This document shows positions 54,049 through 63,994 of a stretch of 64,000 bases of DNA, piece after piece. Below the pieces are notes generated by a model. It had not been told where the DNA came from. It saw only the letters and a program-made list of their open reading frames with translations, and searched no databases. How positions within the stretch are numbered: position 1 is the first letter of the stretch; each line of letters opens with the position of its first letter. Both the position numbers and the translations under genes were made by a program. This DNA comes from Ruegeria halocynthiae (GTDB taxonomy: Bacteria > Pseudomonadota > Alphaproteobacteria > Rhodobacterales > Rhodobacteraceae), in the NCBI RefSeq assembly GCF_900106805.1, contig NZ_FNNP01000001.1, forward strand, positions 124,001-188,000. The letters run 5' to 3'.

Positions 54049-55980
54049 ATGTTCAACAAAATCCTGATTGCCAACCGCGGTGAGATTGCTTGCCGTGTGA
54101 TGGAAACCGCCCAGAAGATGGGCGTGTTCTGTGTGGCGGTGTATTCCGATGCCGACGCCTCGGCCAAACACGTGCAGATGGCGGATGAGGCCTTGCATAT
54201 TGGTAGTTCTGCCCCGGCCGAGAGCTATCTGAAGGGCGACGTGATCATTCAGGCGGCGCTGGATACGGGCGCACAGGCAATTCATCCCGGCTATGGGTTT
54301 CTCTCCGAAAACCCTGATTTTGTCGATGCGGTCGAGGCCGCAGGCCTGACTTTCATCGGCCCGTCTGCGGACGCGATCCGTAAGATGGGCCTCAAAGACG
54401 CGGCCAAGGTTCTGATGGAGCAGGCCGGCGTCCCCGTTGTGCCCGGCTATCACGGTGACAATCAGGACCCCGAGCATCTGGCCGGGGCAGCAGAAACCAT
54501 CGGCTATCCCGTTCTGATCAAAGCCGTCGCCGGTGGCGGCGGCAAGGGGATGCGGCTGGTCGAAAAGCCCGAGGATTTCCAATCCGCTTTGGACAGCGCC
54601 CGCGGTGAGGCAAAGACGGCCTTCGGTAATGATGCCGTTCTGGTTGAGAAATTTGTCTCCAAGCCTCGCCATATCGAGGTGCAGGTGTTCGGTGACGGCA
54701 CCCATGCGGTGCATCTGTTTGAACGTGATTGCTCGCTCCAGCGGCGGCATCAGAAGGTAATCGAAGAAGCCCCGGCCCCTGGCATGACCGCTGAAATGCG
54801 CCAGGCGATGGGACAGGCGGGCGTGCGCGCAGCCGAGGCGATTGGCTACAAGGGTGCGGGAACGGTTGAGTTCATCGTCGATGCGTCGGACGGGCTGCGA
54901 GCTGACCGGTTCTGGTTCATGGAGATGAACACACGTTTGCAGGTTGAACATCCGGTGACCGAGGCGATCACCGGTGTCGATCTGGCCGAATGGCAACTGC
55001 GCGTCGCAGCAGGTGAGAGCCTGCCGAGACAGCAGGATGATCTGTCGATCAACGGTCATGCGTTTGAGGCGCGGCTTTATGCCGAGGACGTGCCCAAGGG
55101 TTTTCTGCCTGCGACCGGTACATTGACGCATCTGAAGTTCCCCAAAGAATGCCGCGCCGATAGCGGTGTGCGGGCAGGGGATACAATCAGCCCGTGGTAC
55201 GACCCCATGATCGCCAAGGTCGTGGTGCACGGCCCGACGCGTGCGGTCGCTCTGGAAAGCCTGCACCGCACCTTGCACCAAACTGAGGTTGCCGGAACGG
55301 TGACCAATCTCGCATTTCTTGGGGCTCTGACGCGTCACAGTGGTTTTGCCTCGGGTGACGTAGATACCGGATTGATCGGGCGGGACCTTGATGATCTGGT
55401 GCAGGAAGCTGGCGCAAGTAACGCGTCAGCAGTGGCTGCGGCAATGACAGCACTTTGTCTAAATGAGGCGGGGCCAGAGATGGGCTTTACGCTATGGGCG
55501 CCGTTGCACCGCGCGGTACAGTTGTTGCGGGACGGAGATGTTGTTGATCTGGACGTTCAGGTCGAAGGCCCAAAGCGACAAATCTGGGAGGTTGAAGGCG
55601 CACAGCTTATCGCACAGCGCCGTGGTGCTGGCTGGATCATCGACGGGACAGCCATGCCGAATGTCGTCCAGGCCGGGTCTCAGGTCACCGTTTTTGATGA
55701 CTATGGGCAAGTGTTTGAGGTCGTTGACCCGCTGGACCGCGATGCTAGTGCAGCGGGTGACACCAATGTGATCGAGGCACCGATGCCGGGTTTGGTCAAG
55801 GCCGTCTTTACCTCGGCAGGGCAGGCGGTGAAGGAAGGGGATCGTCTGGCCATTCTGGAAGCCATGAAGATGGAGCATTCTTTGCTGGCTGCGCGGGATG
55901 GGGTGGTGGCCGAAGTGTTGGCCGACGCGGGCGCTCAGGTCGAAGCCGGAGCGGCCCTGGTCCGGTTGCAAGAGGATTGA
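54049..55980 (+). CDS. mccA: methylcrotonyl-CoA carboxylase, biotin-containing subunit
   Basis: This 643-residue chain joins biotin carboxylase and biotin carrier domains. The carboxylase part shows FNKILIANRGEIACRVMET, the ATP-grasp glycine loop AVAGGGGKGMR, FMEMNTRLQVEHPVTEAITG and the usual C-terminal core. The last 70 residues are the carrier, with the biotinylated Lys in ILEAMKMEHSLLA. A BT linker region of about 100 residues lies between them. It pairs with mccB as the MCC holoenzyme. Confidence 0.95.
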   Translation: MFNKILIANRGEIACRVMETAQKMGVFCVAVYSDADASAKHVQMADEALHIGSSAPAESYLKGDVIIQAALDTGAQAIHPGYGFLSENPDFVDAVEAAGLTFIGPSADAIRKMGLKDAAKVLMEQAGVPVVPGYHGDNQDPEHLAGAAETIGYPVLIKAVAGGGGKGMRLVEKPEDFQSALDSARGEAKTAFGNDAVLVEKFVSKPRHIEVQVFGDGTHAVHLFERDCSLQRRHQKVIEEAPAPGMTAEMRQAMGQAGVRAAEAIGYKGAGTVEFIVDASDGLRADRFWFMEMNTRLQVEHPVTEAITGVDLAEWQLRVAAGESLPRQQDDLSINGHAFEARLYAEDVPKGFLPATGTLTHLKFPKECRADSGVRAGDTISPWYDPMIAKVVVHGPTRAVALESLHRTLHQTEVAGTVTNLAFLGALTRHSGFASGDVDTGLIGRDLDDLVQEAGASNASAVAAAMTALCLNEAGPEMGFTLWAPLHRAVQLLRDGDVVDLDVQVEGPKRQIWEVEGAQLIAQRRGAGWIIDGTAMPNVVQAGSQVTVFDDYGQVFEVVDPLDRDASAAGDTNVIEAPMPGLVKAVFTSAGQAVKEGDRLAILEAMKMEHSLLAARDGVVAEVLADAGAQVEAGAALVRLQED

Positions 55981-56059
55981 TCTGTTCGGGTCGCGCATTG
56001 CGTGGCACAGTCGGGTCAACCGAAATTGAAACGATAAGAAGCCGGGAAGGAATGCGCTG

Positions 56060-56914
56060 ATGAAAGAACGGGTCGAGATTTTCGAGGTTGGACCACGGGA
56101 TGGCCTGCAGAACGAACCGCGCGAGATTCCGGTAGCCGAGAAAATTGCGCTAGTTGATTGCCTGAACCGCGCAGGGTTTAATCGGATCGAAGTCGCCAGC
56201 TTTGTCTCTCCCAAATGGGTGCCGCAGATGGCGGGCAGCGGTGAGGTTCTGGCTGGGATCACGCGGGCTGAGGGCGTGCGCTATGCGGCGCTTGCACCGA
56301 ACATGCGCGGATATGAGGATGCCTTGGCAGCCAAGGCGGATGAGATCGCGGTGTTTGCATCGGCGTCCGAGGGATTCTCGAAAGCGAATATCAACGTAAC
56401 GATTGCCGAATCCATCGAGCGGTTCGTCCCGATCCTTGAGGCCGCGCGGCATATCGATCTGCCGGTTCGGGGATATGTCTCTTGCGTGACCGATTGCCCT
56501 TATGACGGTCCGACCCCGCCCGAAAAGGTGGCCGAGGTGGCGGACGCTCTGTTTGCTCATGGCTGCTATGAGATCTCGCTGGGCGACACCATCGGGCAAG
56601 GTACCCCGGACAAGATCGCGCATATGCTATTGGCGGTGCGTGAACGGGTGCCGGTTTCCCGCCTCGCGGGCCACTTCCATGACACCAACGGGCGGGCGAT
56701 CGATAATATCGATGCCTCGCTGGCGCTGGGCGTACGGGTGTTTGATGCCGCCGTGGGCGGCTTGGGGGGGTGCCCTTATGCGCCCGGTGCAGCGGGCAAT
56801 GTCGCAACCGAAGCGGTGGCCGAGCATCTGGAACGGCTGGGATATGAAACCGGGTTGGACGCGTCTGTGCTGGAACAGGCTGCAGACATGGCGCGGGCCA
56901 TGCGAGCGGAATAG
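56060..56914 (+). CDS. hmgL: hydroxymethylglutaryl-CoA lyase
   Basis: HMG-CoA lyase cleaves HMG-CoA to acetyl-CoA and acetoacetate, the last step of leucine degradation. Diagnostic segments are VGPRDGLQNEP (catalytic Arg-Asp), ASFVSPKWVPQMA, ISLGDTIGQGTP, HFHDTNGRAIDN (metal His pair) and the Cys loop GGLGGCPYAPGAAGN. At 284 residues it is normal. GGGAAGG lies upstream of the ATG. The next gene starts three bases after its stop. Confidence 0.95.
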   Translation: MKERVEIFEVGPRDGLQNEPREIPVAEKIALVDCLNRAGFNRIEVASFVSPKWVPQMAGSGEVLAGITRAEGVRYAALAPNMRGYEDALAAKADEIAVFASASEGFSKANINVTIAESIERFVPILEAARHIDLPVRGYVSCVTDCPYDGPTPPEKVAEVADALFAHGCYEISLGDTIGQGTPDKIAHMLLAVRERVPVSRLAGHFHDTNGRAIDNIDASLALGVRVFDAAVGGLGGCPYAPGAAGNVATEAVAEHLERLGYETGLDASVLEQAADMARAMRAE

Positions 56915-56917
56915 CAA

Positions 56918-57706
56918 ATGTTCGAGACGATATCTTTGAAGACCGACGATCGCGGCGTTACCACACTGACGCTGGAACGTCCGGAAAAGCACAACGCACT
57001 GTCGGCACAGATGATTGCCGAGTTGACGCAGGCCGCAGGGCAACTGGCCGCCGATGATGCAGTGCGGGTGGTCGTTCTGGCCGCGTCAGGAAAAAGCTTC
57101 TGCGCCGGTGGTGATCTGGGATGGATGCAGGCGCAGATGGCTGCTGACCCAGAGACGCGCTTTGTCGAGGCGCGCAAGCTGGCTGAGATGTTGAACGCCT
57201 TGAACACTTTGCCCAAACCGCTGATTGGTGCGCTGCAGGGCAATGCTTTTGGCGGTGGGGTCGGCATGGCAGCGGTCTGCGATGTGGCGATCGGGGTGGA
57301 AAGCCTGAAGATGGGCCTGACCGAAACCCGCCTGGGTCTGATCCCGGCCACGATTGGCCCCTATGTTGTTGCTCGCATGGGTGAAGCACGGTCGCGGCGG
57401 GTCTTCATGTCCGCGCGCCTCTTTGATGCAGCGGAGGCGGTCGAGCTGGGTCTGCTTGCGCGCGTGATACCCGCTGATGCCTTGGCAGATGCTGTCGAAG
57501 CAGAGGTGCATCCCTATCTGTCCTGCGCACCCGGAGCGGTATCTTCCGCGAAGCAATTGGTTCAATCGCTAGGGCCACGCATTGACGATGCTGTGATCGA
57601 CCACACCATTCAACAGCTTGTCGCGCGCTGGGAAACCGATGAGGCGCAAGAGGGAATCAGCGCCTTTTTCGACAAACGAAAACCTGCATGGAAAAGGCAG
57701 GTTTAG
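56918..57706 (+). CDS. liuC: methylglutaconyl-CoA hydratase (enoyl-CoA hydratase family)
   Basis: This crotonase-fold enzyme hydrates methylglutaconyl-CoA to HMG-CoA, the step between MCC and HMG-CoA lyase. The oxyanion-hole segments are FCAGGDLGWMQAQMA and LQGNAFGGGVGMAAVCDVAI, and the catalytic-Glu region is LTETRLGLIPATIGPYV. The assignment to this substrate comes from its place in the operon; sequence alone fixes only the enoyl-CoA hydratase family. It is the last gene of the leucine cluster. Confidence 0.88.
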   Translation: MFETISLKTDDRGVTTLTLERPEKHNALSAQMIAELTQAAGQLAADDAVRVVVLAASGKSFCAGGDLGWMQAQMAADPETRFVEARKLAEMLNALNTLPKPLIGALQGNAFGGGVGMAAVCDVAIGVESLKMGLTETRLGLIPATIGPYVVARMGEARSRRVFMSARLFDAAEAVELGLLARVIPADALADAVEAEVHPYLSCAPGAVSSAKQLVQSLGPRIDDAVIDHTIQQLVARWETDEAQEGISAFFDKRKPAWKRQV

Positions 57707-57788
57707 CCGATCACGCTGTTCCGAAGGTATTCGCCGCCATAGCCCGCTGGATGATTGCAATAATGCCCCACTGCGCGTTTCTGTTCGG

Positions 57789-57817
57789 TTGACCCTCTGA
57801 CCCCACAGGGATAGAGA
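57789..57817 (+). promoter_or_regulatory. candidate sigma-70 promoter of the nuo operon
   Basis: TTGACC (57789-57794) and TAGAGA (57812-57817) are separated by exactly 17 bases, about 66 bases before the nuoA start. A loose inverted repeat, GTCAA-N8-TTGAC (57825-57842), follows near the expected transcription start. This is the only good -35/-10 pair in the 176-base gap after liuC. Confidence 0.45.
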
Positions 57818-57882
57818 ATGTCCAGTCAACTCGCCAATTGACGGCGCACCCTTGCGGGACATGCGCAGGAAAGGAGCTATAC

Positions 57883-58248
57883 GTGGAAGACCTGTTGCGG
57901 GAGTACCTCCCGATCCTGGTGTTTCTGGCCGTCGCCGTAGGCCTTGGAATCGTCTTGATTCTCGCTGCTGTGGTGCTTGCCGTCCGTAATCCAGACCCTG
58001 AAAAAGTCAGCGCATATGAATGTGGTTTCAATGCGTTCGACGATGCCCGGATGAAGTTCGATGTCCGATTCTATCTGGTTGCGATTCTTTTCATCATCTT
58101 CGATCTGGAAATCGCCTTCCTGTTCCCTTGGGCCGTCGGCTTTAAGGACATCAGCGACACAGGCTTCTGGTCCATGATGGTGTTTCTGGGCGTTCTGACC
58201 ATTGGCTTTGCCTATGAATGGAAGAAAGGGGCCCTGGAATGGGAGTGA
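57883..58248 (+). CDS. nuoA: NADH-quinone oxidoreductase subunit A
   Basis: NuoA is a three-helix membrane subunit of complex I. The chain begins at GTG 57883 ([20 protein letters not shown]), after AAAGGAGC. The conserved loop [21 protein letters not shown] carries the Cys used as a conformational marker near the quinone site. Helices 2 and 3 are [20 protein letters not shown] and [15 protein letters not shown]. The stop overlaps nuoB. Confidence 0.95.
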   Translation: MEDLLREYLPILVFLAVAVGLGIVLILAAVVLAVRNPDPEKVSAYECGFNAFDDARMKFDVRFYLVAILFIIFDLEIAFLFPWAVGFKDISDTGFWSMMVFLGVLTIGFAYEWKKGALEWE

Positions 58249-58772
58249 TGACGGGTGCAAACACCGCAGGCGTCGACAAAGAAGTCGCCACCCAGGCCCT
58301 GAATGCCGAGCTGCAGGACAAAGGCTTTCTGCTGACCTCGACCGAAGACATCATCAACTGGGCCCGCACCGGCAGCTTGCACTGGATGACTTTTGGTCTG
58401 GCCTGCTGCGCGGTTGAGATGATGCATACCTCGATGCCGCGTTACGACGCGGAACGTTTCGGCATCGCGCCGCGCGCCTCTCCGCGACAGTCGGACGTGA
58501 TGATTGTCGCCGGTACGCTGACCAACAAAATGGCCCCTGCGCTGCGCAAGGTCTACGACCAGATGCCCGAGCCGCGTTATGTGATCTCGATGGGCTCCTG
58601 CGCGAATGGTGGTGGGTATTATCACTATTCCTATTCGGTTGTACGCGGCTGTGACCGCGTTGTGCCTGTAGATATCTACGTGCCCGGGTGCCCTCCGACG
58701 GCTGAGGCATTGCTGTACGGTCTCATGCAGTTGCAACGCAAAATTCGCCGCACCGGCACCATCGTACGCTGA
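58239..58772 (+). CDS. nuoB: NADH-quinone oxidoreductase subunit B
   Basis: NuoB holds cluster N2, the last iron-sulphur centre before quinone. The ligands are the tandem Cys in [13 protein letters not shown], the Cys in [12 protein letters not shown] and the Cys in [16 protein letters not shown] chose the ATG at 58239 ([11 protein letters not shown]), overlapping the nuoA end, because AAAGGGG precedes it. The length is 177 residues. Confidence 0.96.
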   Translation: MGVMTGANTAGVDKEVATQALNAELQDKGFLLTSTEDIINWARTGSLHWMTFGLACCAVEMMHTSMPRYDAERFGIAPRASPRQSDVMIVAGTLTNKMAPALRKVYDQMPEPRYVISMGSCANGGGYYHYSYSVVRGCDRVVPVDIYVPGCPPTAEALLYGLMQLQRKIRRTGTIVR

Positions 58773-58783
58773 GGAGAGGGCAG

Positions 58784-59389
58784 ATGAGCGAAGCACTCAA
58801 AGAACTCGGCACTCAACTGGAACTGAAGCGGGCTGATTGCGTCCTGTCATGGGATGTGACCCATGGAGAGCTGAATGTCGATGTTGCACCGTCGAACTTG
58901 GTGGAATTTATTGAGTTCCTGAAATCCGACCGAAATTGCCAGTTTTCGTCGCTGGTTGATATCACCGGCGTAGACTACCCCGAGAGGGCCAAGCGGTTCG
59001 ACGTGGTGTATCACTTCCTGTCGATGTACCAGAACCAGCGCATCCGCCTGCGGGTCTCGATCCGCGAGGATGACATGGTGCCCTCGATTGTCGACGTACA
59101 CCCCTCGGCCAACTGGTTCGAGCGTGAGGTGTTCGACATGTTCGGTATCCTGTTCTCGGGGCACCCGGACCTGCGGCGTATTCTGACGGACTACGGGTTC
59201 CGCGGCCATCCACTACGCAAAGACTTTCCAACCACCGGTTATACCGAGGTCCGCTATGACGAGGCGCAAAAGCGCGTGGTCTATGAGCCCGTGTCACTGG
59301 TGCAGGAATACCGTCAGTTTGATTTCATGTCCCCGTGGGAAGGTGCGAACTACATTCTTCCGGGGGATGAGAAACAGGAGACCGAATAA
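58784..59389 (+). CDS. nuoC: NADH-quinone oxidoreductase subunit C
   Basis: NuoC is a peripheral-arm subunit of about 200 residues, separate from NuoD as in alphaproteobacteria and mitochondria. The 30-kDa-subunit signature ERE-F/YDMFGI is visible in [20 protein letters not shown] followed by [27 protein letters not shown] precedes the ATG. The stop codon overlaps the ATG of a small membrane-protein gene (TAATG). Confidence 0.96.
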   Translation: MSEALKELGTQLELKRADCVLSWDVTHGELNVDVAPSNLVEFIEFLKSDRNCQFSSLVDITGVDYPERAKRFDVVYHFLSMYQNQRIRLRVSIREDDMVPSIVDVHPSANWFEREVFDMFGILFSGHPDLRRILTDYGFRGHPLRKDFPTTGYTEVRYDEAQKRVVYEPVSLVQEYRQFDFMSPWEGANYILPGDEKQETE

Positions 59390-59562
59390 TGGGTGGCATC
59401 TGGTGGCTGATCCTTTCTGCGCTGACCATCATTCCGATGGTGAAGATTTTGCCGTTTTTCGGGATCAACAAATACTGGTGCCTGCTTTGTCTGATTCCCT
59501 TTGGCACGATCGCTTTGCTGTGGTGGGTCGGGATCAAACTGCAAGAGTTGGAGCGTCGCTGA
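59389..59562 (+). CDS. small two-helix membrane protein inside the nuo operon (57 aa)
   Basis: I translated this 57-residue gene by hand: it begins [20 protein letters not shown], has a short loop FFGINKYWCLLC and a second helix LIPFGTIALLWWVGI, and ends KLQELERR. Its ATG overlaps the nuoC stop and the next gene starts one base after its TGA, so it is translated with the complex I genes. Two Cys in WCLLC are notable. It is not one of the 14 core subunits; it may be an accessory subunit or assembly factor. Confidence 0.75.
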   Translation: MGGIWWLILSALTIIPMVKILPFFGINKYWCLLCLIPFGTIALLWWVGIKLQELERR

Positions 59563-59563
59563 C

Positions 59564-59686
59564 ATGATGGGTGAATTGATCATTCTGGGCGCATTAGGTG
59601 TTCTGCTGGCCGGGGCTGCGGCGAAAGCGGCTGAGGCGGAAAAGGTCCGGGTTCGGGCCGAAGCGAAGAAGAAACGAGGGCGTTGA
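59564..59686 (+). CDS. single-helix basic miniprotein inside the nuo operon (40 aa)
   Basis: This 40-residue gene begins [19 protein letters not shown], a single hydrophobic helix, followed by a helical charged tail ([19 protein letters not shown]). Its TGA overlaps the nuoD ATG, and it starts one base after the 57-residue gene. The strict coupling on both sides supports real translation. The topology, a membrane helix with a basic cytoplasmic tail, resembles supernumerary complex I subunits, but I see no specific homology. Confidence 0.6.
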   Translation: MMGELIILGALGVLLAGAAAKAAEAEKVRVRAEAKKKRGR

Positions 59687-60909
59687 TGGACGGCTCAAGA
59701 TATGATGATGGCAGCTCGGACGCGCTGAGCGGAGAACAAAAAATCCGCAATTTCAACATTAACTTCGGCCCGCAACACCCTGCGGCGCACGGGGTTCTGC
59801 GTCTTGTACTTGAGCTGGACGGTGAGATTGTCGAACGTTGCGATCCGCATATCGGCCTGCTGCATCGTGGCACCGAAAAGTTGATGGAAAGCCGGACGTA
59901 TCTGCAGAACCTGCCGTATTTCGACCGTCTGGATTATGTGGCGCCGATGAACCAGGAACATGCCTGGTGTCTGGCCATCGAAAAGCTGACCGGCGTTGAA
60001 GTACCTCGCCGGGGTTCGCTGATCCGGGTACTGTATTCCGAGATCGGGCGCATCCTGAACCACCTGCTGAACGTGACCACACAGGCGATGGACGTCGGCG
60101 CGCTGACCCCGCCGCTTTGGGGTTTTGAAGAGCGCGAAAAGCTGATGGTGTTCTATGAGCGCGCCTGTGGTGCCCGACTGCACGCAGCATATTTCCGTCC
60201 GGGTGGGGTTCATCAGGACCTGCCGCCGGAACTGCTGGACGATATCGAGACGTGGAGCCACGAGTTCCCTGCCATACTGGATGACATTGATGGTCTGCTG
60301 ACTGAAAACCGCATCTTCAAACAGCGCAACGCCGATATTGGCGTCGTGACCGAGGATGACATTCAGAAATATGGCTTCTCGGGCGTGATGGTGCGTGGGT
60401 CGGGTCTGGCATGGGACCTGCGCCGTGCGCAACCCTATGAATGCTATGACGAGTTCGAATTCCAAATCCCCGTCGGCAAGAATGGCGACTGCTATGACCG
60501 CTACCTTGTCCGCATGGAAGAGATGCGCCAATCCCTGCTGATCATCCGTCAGGCCATCGCCAAAATCCGCGACTGCCCCGGTGATGTTCTGGCGCGTGGC
60601 AAGATCACACCGCCGAAACGCTCGGACATGAAGACTTCGATGGAAAGCTTGATCCACCACTTCAAGCTGTACACCGAAGGCTTCCACGTCCCCGCGGGCG
60701 AGGTCTATGCCGCCGTCGAGGCCCCCAAGGGCGAGTTCGGCGTTTATCTGGTCGCCGATGGCACCAACAAGCCTTATCGCGCCAAACTGCGTGCGCCGGG
60801 CTTCCTGCACCTGCAAGCCATGGACTACGTTGCCGGAGGGCACCAACTGGCCGACGTCGCCGCCATCATCGGCACCATGGACGTCGTATTTGGAGAGATT
60901 GACCGCTAA
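59686..60909 (+). CDS. nuoD: NADH-quinone oxidoreductase subunit D
   Basis: NuoD forms the quinone-binding pocket with NuoB. The N-terminal [20 protein letters not shown] carries the conserved His, and further on are [15 protein letters not shown], the quinone-site segment SIRQSL-like ([17 protein letters not shown]) and the C-terminal DVVFGEIDR. The ATG at 59686 overlaps the preceding small gene; the length is 407 residues. Its stop overlaps nuoE (TAATG). Confidence 0.97.
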   Translation: MDGSRYDDGSSDALSGEQKIRNFNINFGPQHPAAHGVLRLVLELDGEIVERCDPHIGLLHRGTEKLMESRTYLQNLPYFDRLDYVAPMNQEHAWCLAIEKLTGVEVPRRGSLIRVLYSEIGRILNHLLNVTTQAMDVGALTPPLWGFEEREKLMVFYERACGARLHAAYFRPGGVHQDLPPELLDDIETWSHEFPAILDDIDGLLTENRIFKQRNADIGVVTEDDIQKYGFSGVMVRGSGLAWDLRRAQPYECYDEFEFQIPVGKNGDCYDRYLVRMEEMRQSLLIIRQAIAKIRDCPGDVLARGKITPPKRSDMKTSMESLIHHFKLYTEGFHVPAGEVYAAVEAPKGEFGVYLVADGTNKPYRAKLRAPGFLHLQAMDYVAGGHQLADVAAIIGTMDVVFGEIDR

Positions 60910-62009
60910 TGCTCCGCCGTCTTTACCCCGAACAACCCGAAAGCTTTGCCTTTACCGCTGCAAACCAGCAATGGGCCGAAGCGCAGATCACGAAGTACCC
61001 TGAGGGCCGTGAGGCCAGCGCGGTGATCCCGTTGCTGTGGCGCGCGCAGGAACAAGAAGGCTGGTTGAGCCGTCCGGCGATTGAATCCGTCGCCGATCTG
61101 CTGGGCATGGCCTATATTCGTGTGCTTGAGGTGGCCTCGTTCTATTTCATGTTCCAGCTGCAGCCGGTTGGCTCAGTGGCGCATATTCAGGTTTGCGGCA
61201 CGACATCCTGCATGATCTGTGGGGCTGAGGATCTGATCGCGGTTTGTAAGGAAAAGATTGCCGCTAAACCACATGAGCTGTCTGCGGATGGCAAGCTGAG
61301 TTGGGAAGAGGTCGAATGCCTCGGGTCCTGCACCAACGCGCCGATGGCGCAGATTGGCAAGGATTACTACGAAGACCTGACCACCGAGAGCTTTGGCAAG
61401 ATTCTCGATGATCTGGTGACTGGCCAAGTGCCAACCCCTGGTCCGCAAAACGGGCGCTATGCGGCTGAACCCTTAAAAGGCCTGACCAGTCTTACAGAGT
61501 ATGACAGCGGCAGAACGCAGTATAACGCAAGCGTCCAGCTTGCCACCGATTTGGGCGATTCCGTCAAGCGCATCGACGGAACCGAGGTTCCGATCCTGAC
61601 GCCGTGGCTGGGCAAGGATGGCAAAGCGGCTGCGACTAAGACCGCGCCGAAGCCGCCTAAAGCCCCGGCGCCTGCGAAACCTGCGGTGAAGCAGGCCGCA
61701 GAAGCGAAAGCAGCTAAGGAAAAACAGCCAGAAACGCTGACTGGTGCGCGGGATGGCAAGCCTGATGATCTGAAAATGCTGAAAGGCGTAGGCCCGAAGC
61801 TGGAAGAGACGCTGAACGAGCTGGGCTTTTACCATTACGACCAGATTGCAGCATGGACACCGGATCATGTGGCATGGGTCGACGCACGCCTGAAGTTCAA
61901 GGGCCGGATCGAACGGGACGGATGGATCGAACAAGCGGCGAAGCTGGCGACAGGTGAGGAAACCGAGTTTGCCAAACGTGCCAAGGAAGATGGCACGTAC
62001 AAGGATTAA
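60909..62009 (+). CDS. nuoE: NADH-quinone oxidoreductase subunit E with C-terminal extension
   Basis: Residues 1-165 are the normal NuoE with the [2Fe-2S] N1a ligands in [16 protein letters not shown] and [16 protein letters not shown] 200-residue extension follows: a divergent segment to about 240, an Ala/Lys/Pro-rich linker ([16 protein letters not shown]) and a C-terminal helix-hairpin-helix-type domain, [20 protein letters not shown] and [19 protein letters not shown]. Similar domains occur at the end of ribosomal protein L21 in this family. The extension is far longer than in E. coli NuoE (about 165 residues), and its role is unknown. Confidence 0.95.
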   Translation: MLRRLYPEQPESFAFTAANQQWAEAQITKYPEGREASAVIPLLWRAQEQEGWLSRPAIESVADLLGMAYIRVLEVASFYFMFQLQPVGSVAHIQVCGTTSCMICGAEDLIAVCKEKIAAKPHELSADGKLSWEEVECLGSCTNAPMAQIGKDYYEDLTTESFGKILDDLVTGQVPTPGPQNGRYAAEPLKGLTSLTEYDSGRTQYNASVQLATDLGDSVKRIDGTEVPILTPWLGKDGKAAATKTAPKPPKAPAPAKPAVKQAAEAKAAKEKQPETLTGARDGKPDDLKMLKGVGPKLEETLNELGFYHYDQIAAWTPDHVAWVDARLKFKGRIERDGWIEQAAKLATGEETEFAKRAKEDGTYKD

Positions 62010-62039
62010 ACGGGTGCCCGTTTGGGGCATTAGGACGAG

Positions 62040-62261
62040 ATGAATAGGGACAAGGAACAGGCCATAGCCCACAAGGGCCGTCATATCGGGGTCGTCATCG
62101 CCGTGACCATGCTGTTTTGGCTTGCCATGAATCTGTTCATTGGTCCCGCGCTGGGACTAACGACGCGACACGCGCTGCTATTTGATTTCGCTGCTCTTGC
62201 GGGATTCATCTATGCGGGCGTCAACATATTTCAACTCTGGCGTATGCGTCAGGACAGCTGA
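62040..62261 (+). CDS. DUF5337-like two-helix membrane protein in the nuo operon (73 aa)
   Basis: The chain has a charged start MNRDKEQAIAHKGRH and two hydrophobic segments, IGVVIAVTMLFWLAMNLFI and ALLFDFAALAGFIYAGVNIF, ending QLWRMRQDS. From memory it matches the DUF5337 proteins found between nuoE and nuoF in Rhodobacteraceae. It begins 30 bases after nuoE and ends nine bases before nuoF. An accessory role in complex I is plausible but unproven. Confidence 0.8.
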   Translation: MNRDKEQAIAHKGRHIGVVIAVTMLFWLAMNLFIGPALGLTTRHALLFDFAALAGFIYAGVNIFQLWRMRQDS

Positions 62262-62270
62262 AGGTTACGA

Positions 62271-63572
62271 ATGATGCTGAAGGATCAGGACCGGATCTTT
62301 ACCAACATCTACGGGATGCACGAGCGTACGCTGGGTGGCGCGCAGGCCCGCGGGCATTGGGACGGCACTGCTGGCCTGATTGGCAACGGGCGCGACTGGA
62401 TCATCCAGACGATGAAGGACTCGGGCCTTCGTGGCCGTGGTGGCGCGGGATTCCCGACCGGTCTGAAATGGTCGTTCATGCCCAAGGAAAGCGATGGGCG
62501 CCCATCATATCTGGTGGTGAACGCGGATGAATCCGAGCCTGGTACGTGTAAAGACCGCGAGATCATGCGCCACGATCCCCATACGCTGATCGAGGGCTGC
62601 CTGATCGCGTCCTTCGCAATGAATGCGCATACCTGCTATATCTACCTGCGGGGCGAGTACATCCGTGAGCGTGAAGCGCTGCAGGCCGCGATTGACGAAG
62701 CCTATGACGCGGGCCTGCTGGGTAAGAATGCTGCGGGTTCAGGCTGGGATTTCGACCTGTTCCTGCATCACGGGGCCGGGGCCTATATCTGCGGTGAGGA
62801 AACTGCCCTGATCGAAAGCCTTGAGGGCAAAAAAGGCATGCCGCGGATGAAACCTCCGTTTCCGGCAGGGGCGGGGCTGTATGGCTGCCCGACCACGGTG
62901 AACAACGTGGAATCGATTGCCGTTGTGCCGACCATACTGCGCCGGGGTGCGGATTGGTTTGCGGGCTTTGGTCGCCAGAATAACGCCGGTACCAAACTGT
63001 TTGCGATCTCGGGACACGTGAACAACCCCTGTGTCGTCGAAGAGGCGATGTCGATTTCCTTTGAAGACCTGATCGAGACCCATTGCGGCGGCATTCGTGG
63101 CGGCTGGGACAATCTGCTGGCAGTAATCCCCGGAGGCTCGTCTGTTCCATGTGTCCGCGGTGAGAATATGCGCGATGCAATCATGGATTTTGACTATCTG
63201 CGCGGCGAACTGGGCTCGGGACTGGGCACCGCTGCGGTGATCGTGATGGATAAGTCTACCGATATCATCAAGGCAATTTGGCGGTTGTCCAAGTTCTACA
63301 AGCATGAAAGCTGCGGCCAGTGCACACCTTGCCGCGAGGGCACCGGCTGGATGATGCGTGTGATGGACCGACTGGTACGCGGTGAGGCCGAGCTGGAAGA
63401 GATTGACATGCTGTTTGACGTGACCAAACAGGTCGAAGGTCACACCATCTGTGCGCTGGGTGACGCAGCCGCCTGGCCGATCCAGGGCCTGATCCGCAAC
63501 TTCCGCGAGGAGATTGAGGATCGCATCAAAGCTCAGAAATCGGGCCGTATGGGCGCGATGGCGGCGGAGTAG
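62271..63572 (+). CDS. nuoF: NADH-quinone oxidoreductase subunit F
   Basis: NuoF binds NADH, FMN and cluster N3. The glycine-rich NADH/FMN loop is [18 protein letters not shown], the FMN segment is [16 protein letters not shown] and [19 protein letters not shown], and the [4Fe-4S] ligands lie in [15 protein letters not shown] and [16 protein letters not shown]. At 433 residues it is full length. AAGG precedes the ATG pair at 62271. Confidence 0.97.
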   Translation: MMLKDQDRIFTNIYGMHERTLGGAQARGHWDGTAGLIGNGRDWIIQTMKDSGLRGRGGAGFPTGLKWSFMPKESDGRPSYLVVNADESEPGTCKDREIMRHDPHTLIEGCLIASFAMNAHTCYIYLRGEYIREREALQAAIDEAYDAGLLGKNAAGSGWDFDLFLHHGAGAYICGEETALIESLEGKKGMPRMKPPFPAGAGLYGCPTTVNNVESIAVVPTILRRGADWFAGFGRQNNAGTKLFAISGHVNNPCVVEEAMSISFEDLIETHCGGIRGGWDNLLAVIPGGSSVPCVRGENMRDAIMDFDYLRGELGSGLGTAAVIVMDKSTDIIKAIWRLSKFYKHESCGQCTPCREGTGWMMRVMDRLVRGEAELEEIDMLFDVTKQVEGHTICALGDAAAWPIQGLIRNFREEIEDRIKAQKSGRMGAMAAE

Positions 63573-63577
63573 ATCTG

Positions 63578-63994
63578 ATGGAAATCTATGCTGAATATTC
63601 TCATGCAATTGCCTCAATGGTGATCTTTACGCTGATCATCTTGTTCATGTCTCCGTTCTCGGCGCTTGCCAAGGCTGGCAAGGGGTTGGCACCGGGGGCT
63701 ACTCCGGAACAGGACTATGCGGATAAGGCCTATCGCCTGAATCGCGCCTATCTGAACGGAACCGAGACACTGCCAGCCTATTTGGCCGTCACAGTTGCCG
63801 CGATCCTGTTGGGGGTAAGCCCGTTCTGGGTAAATCTACTGGCAAGCGTAGCGTTGTTGGCACGTATTGCGATGCTGGTGATTCACCTGCGCGGGATCGG
63901 CACGCCGCATAGCGGGTTGCGATCTGTGACGTATGTGGTTGGGTGGGCCTGCATGGTTATTCTTGGGCTTATCGCACTGGTGGCTGCGTTTTGA
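63578..63994 (+). CDS. MAPEG-family membrane protein in the nuo operon
   Basis: This 138-residue protein has four predicted helices: a first one at 7-28 (HAIASMVIFTLIILFMSPF), then a RLNRAYLNGTETLPAYLA loop and helix typical of MAPEG proteins, and two C-terminal helices (NLLASVALLARIAMLVIHL, WACMVILGLIALVAAF). MAPEG members include glutathione-dependent membrane enzymes. It starts five bases after nuoF. Genes such as nuoG would be expected just beyond the right edge. Its contribution to complex I is unknown. Confidence 0.82.
   Translation: MEIYAEYSHAIASMVIFTLIILFMSPFSALAKAGKGLAPGATPEQDYADKAYRLNRAYLNGTETLPAYLAVTVAAILLGVSPFWVNLLASVALLARIAMLVIHLRGIGTPHSGLRSVTYVVGWACMVILGLIALVAAF

Noticed and set aside
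53950..55338. 462-codon minus-strand frame across mccA
   Set aside because: It is antisense to a textbook biotin carboxylase sequence and lacks a start region or any recognisable motif.
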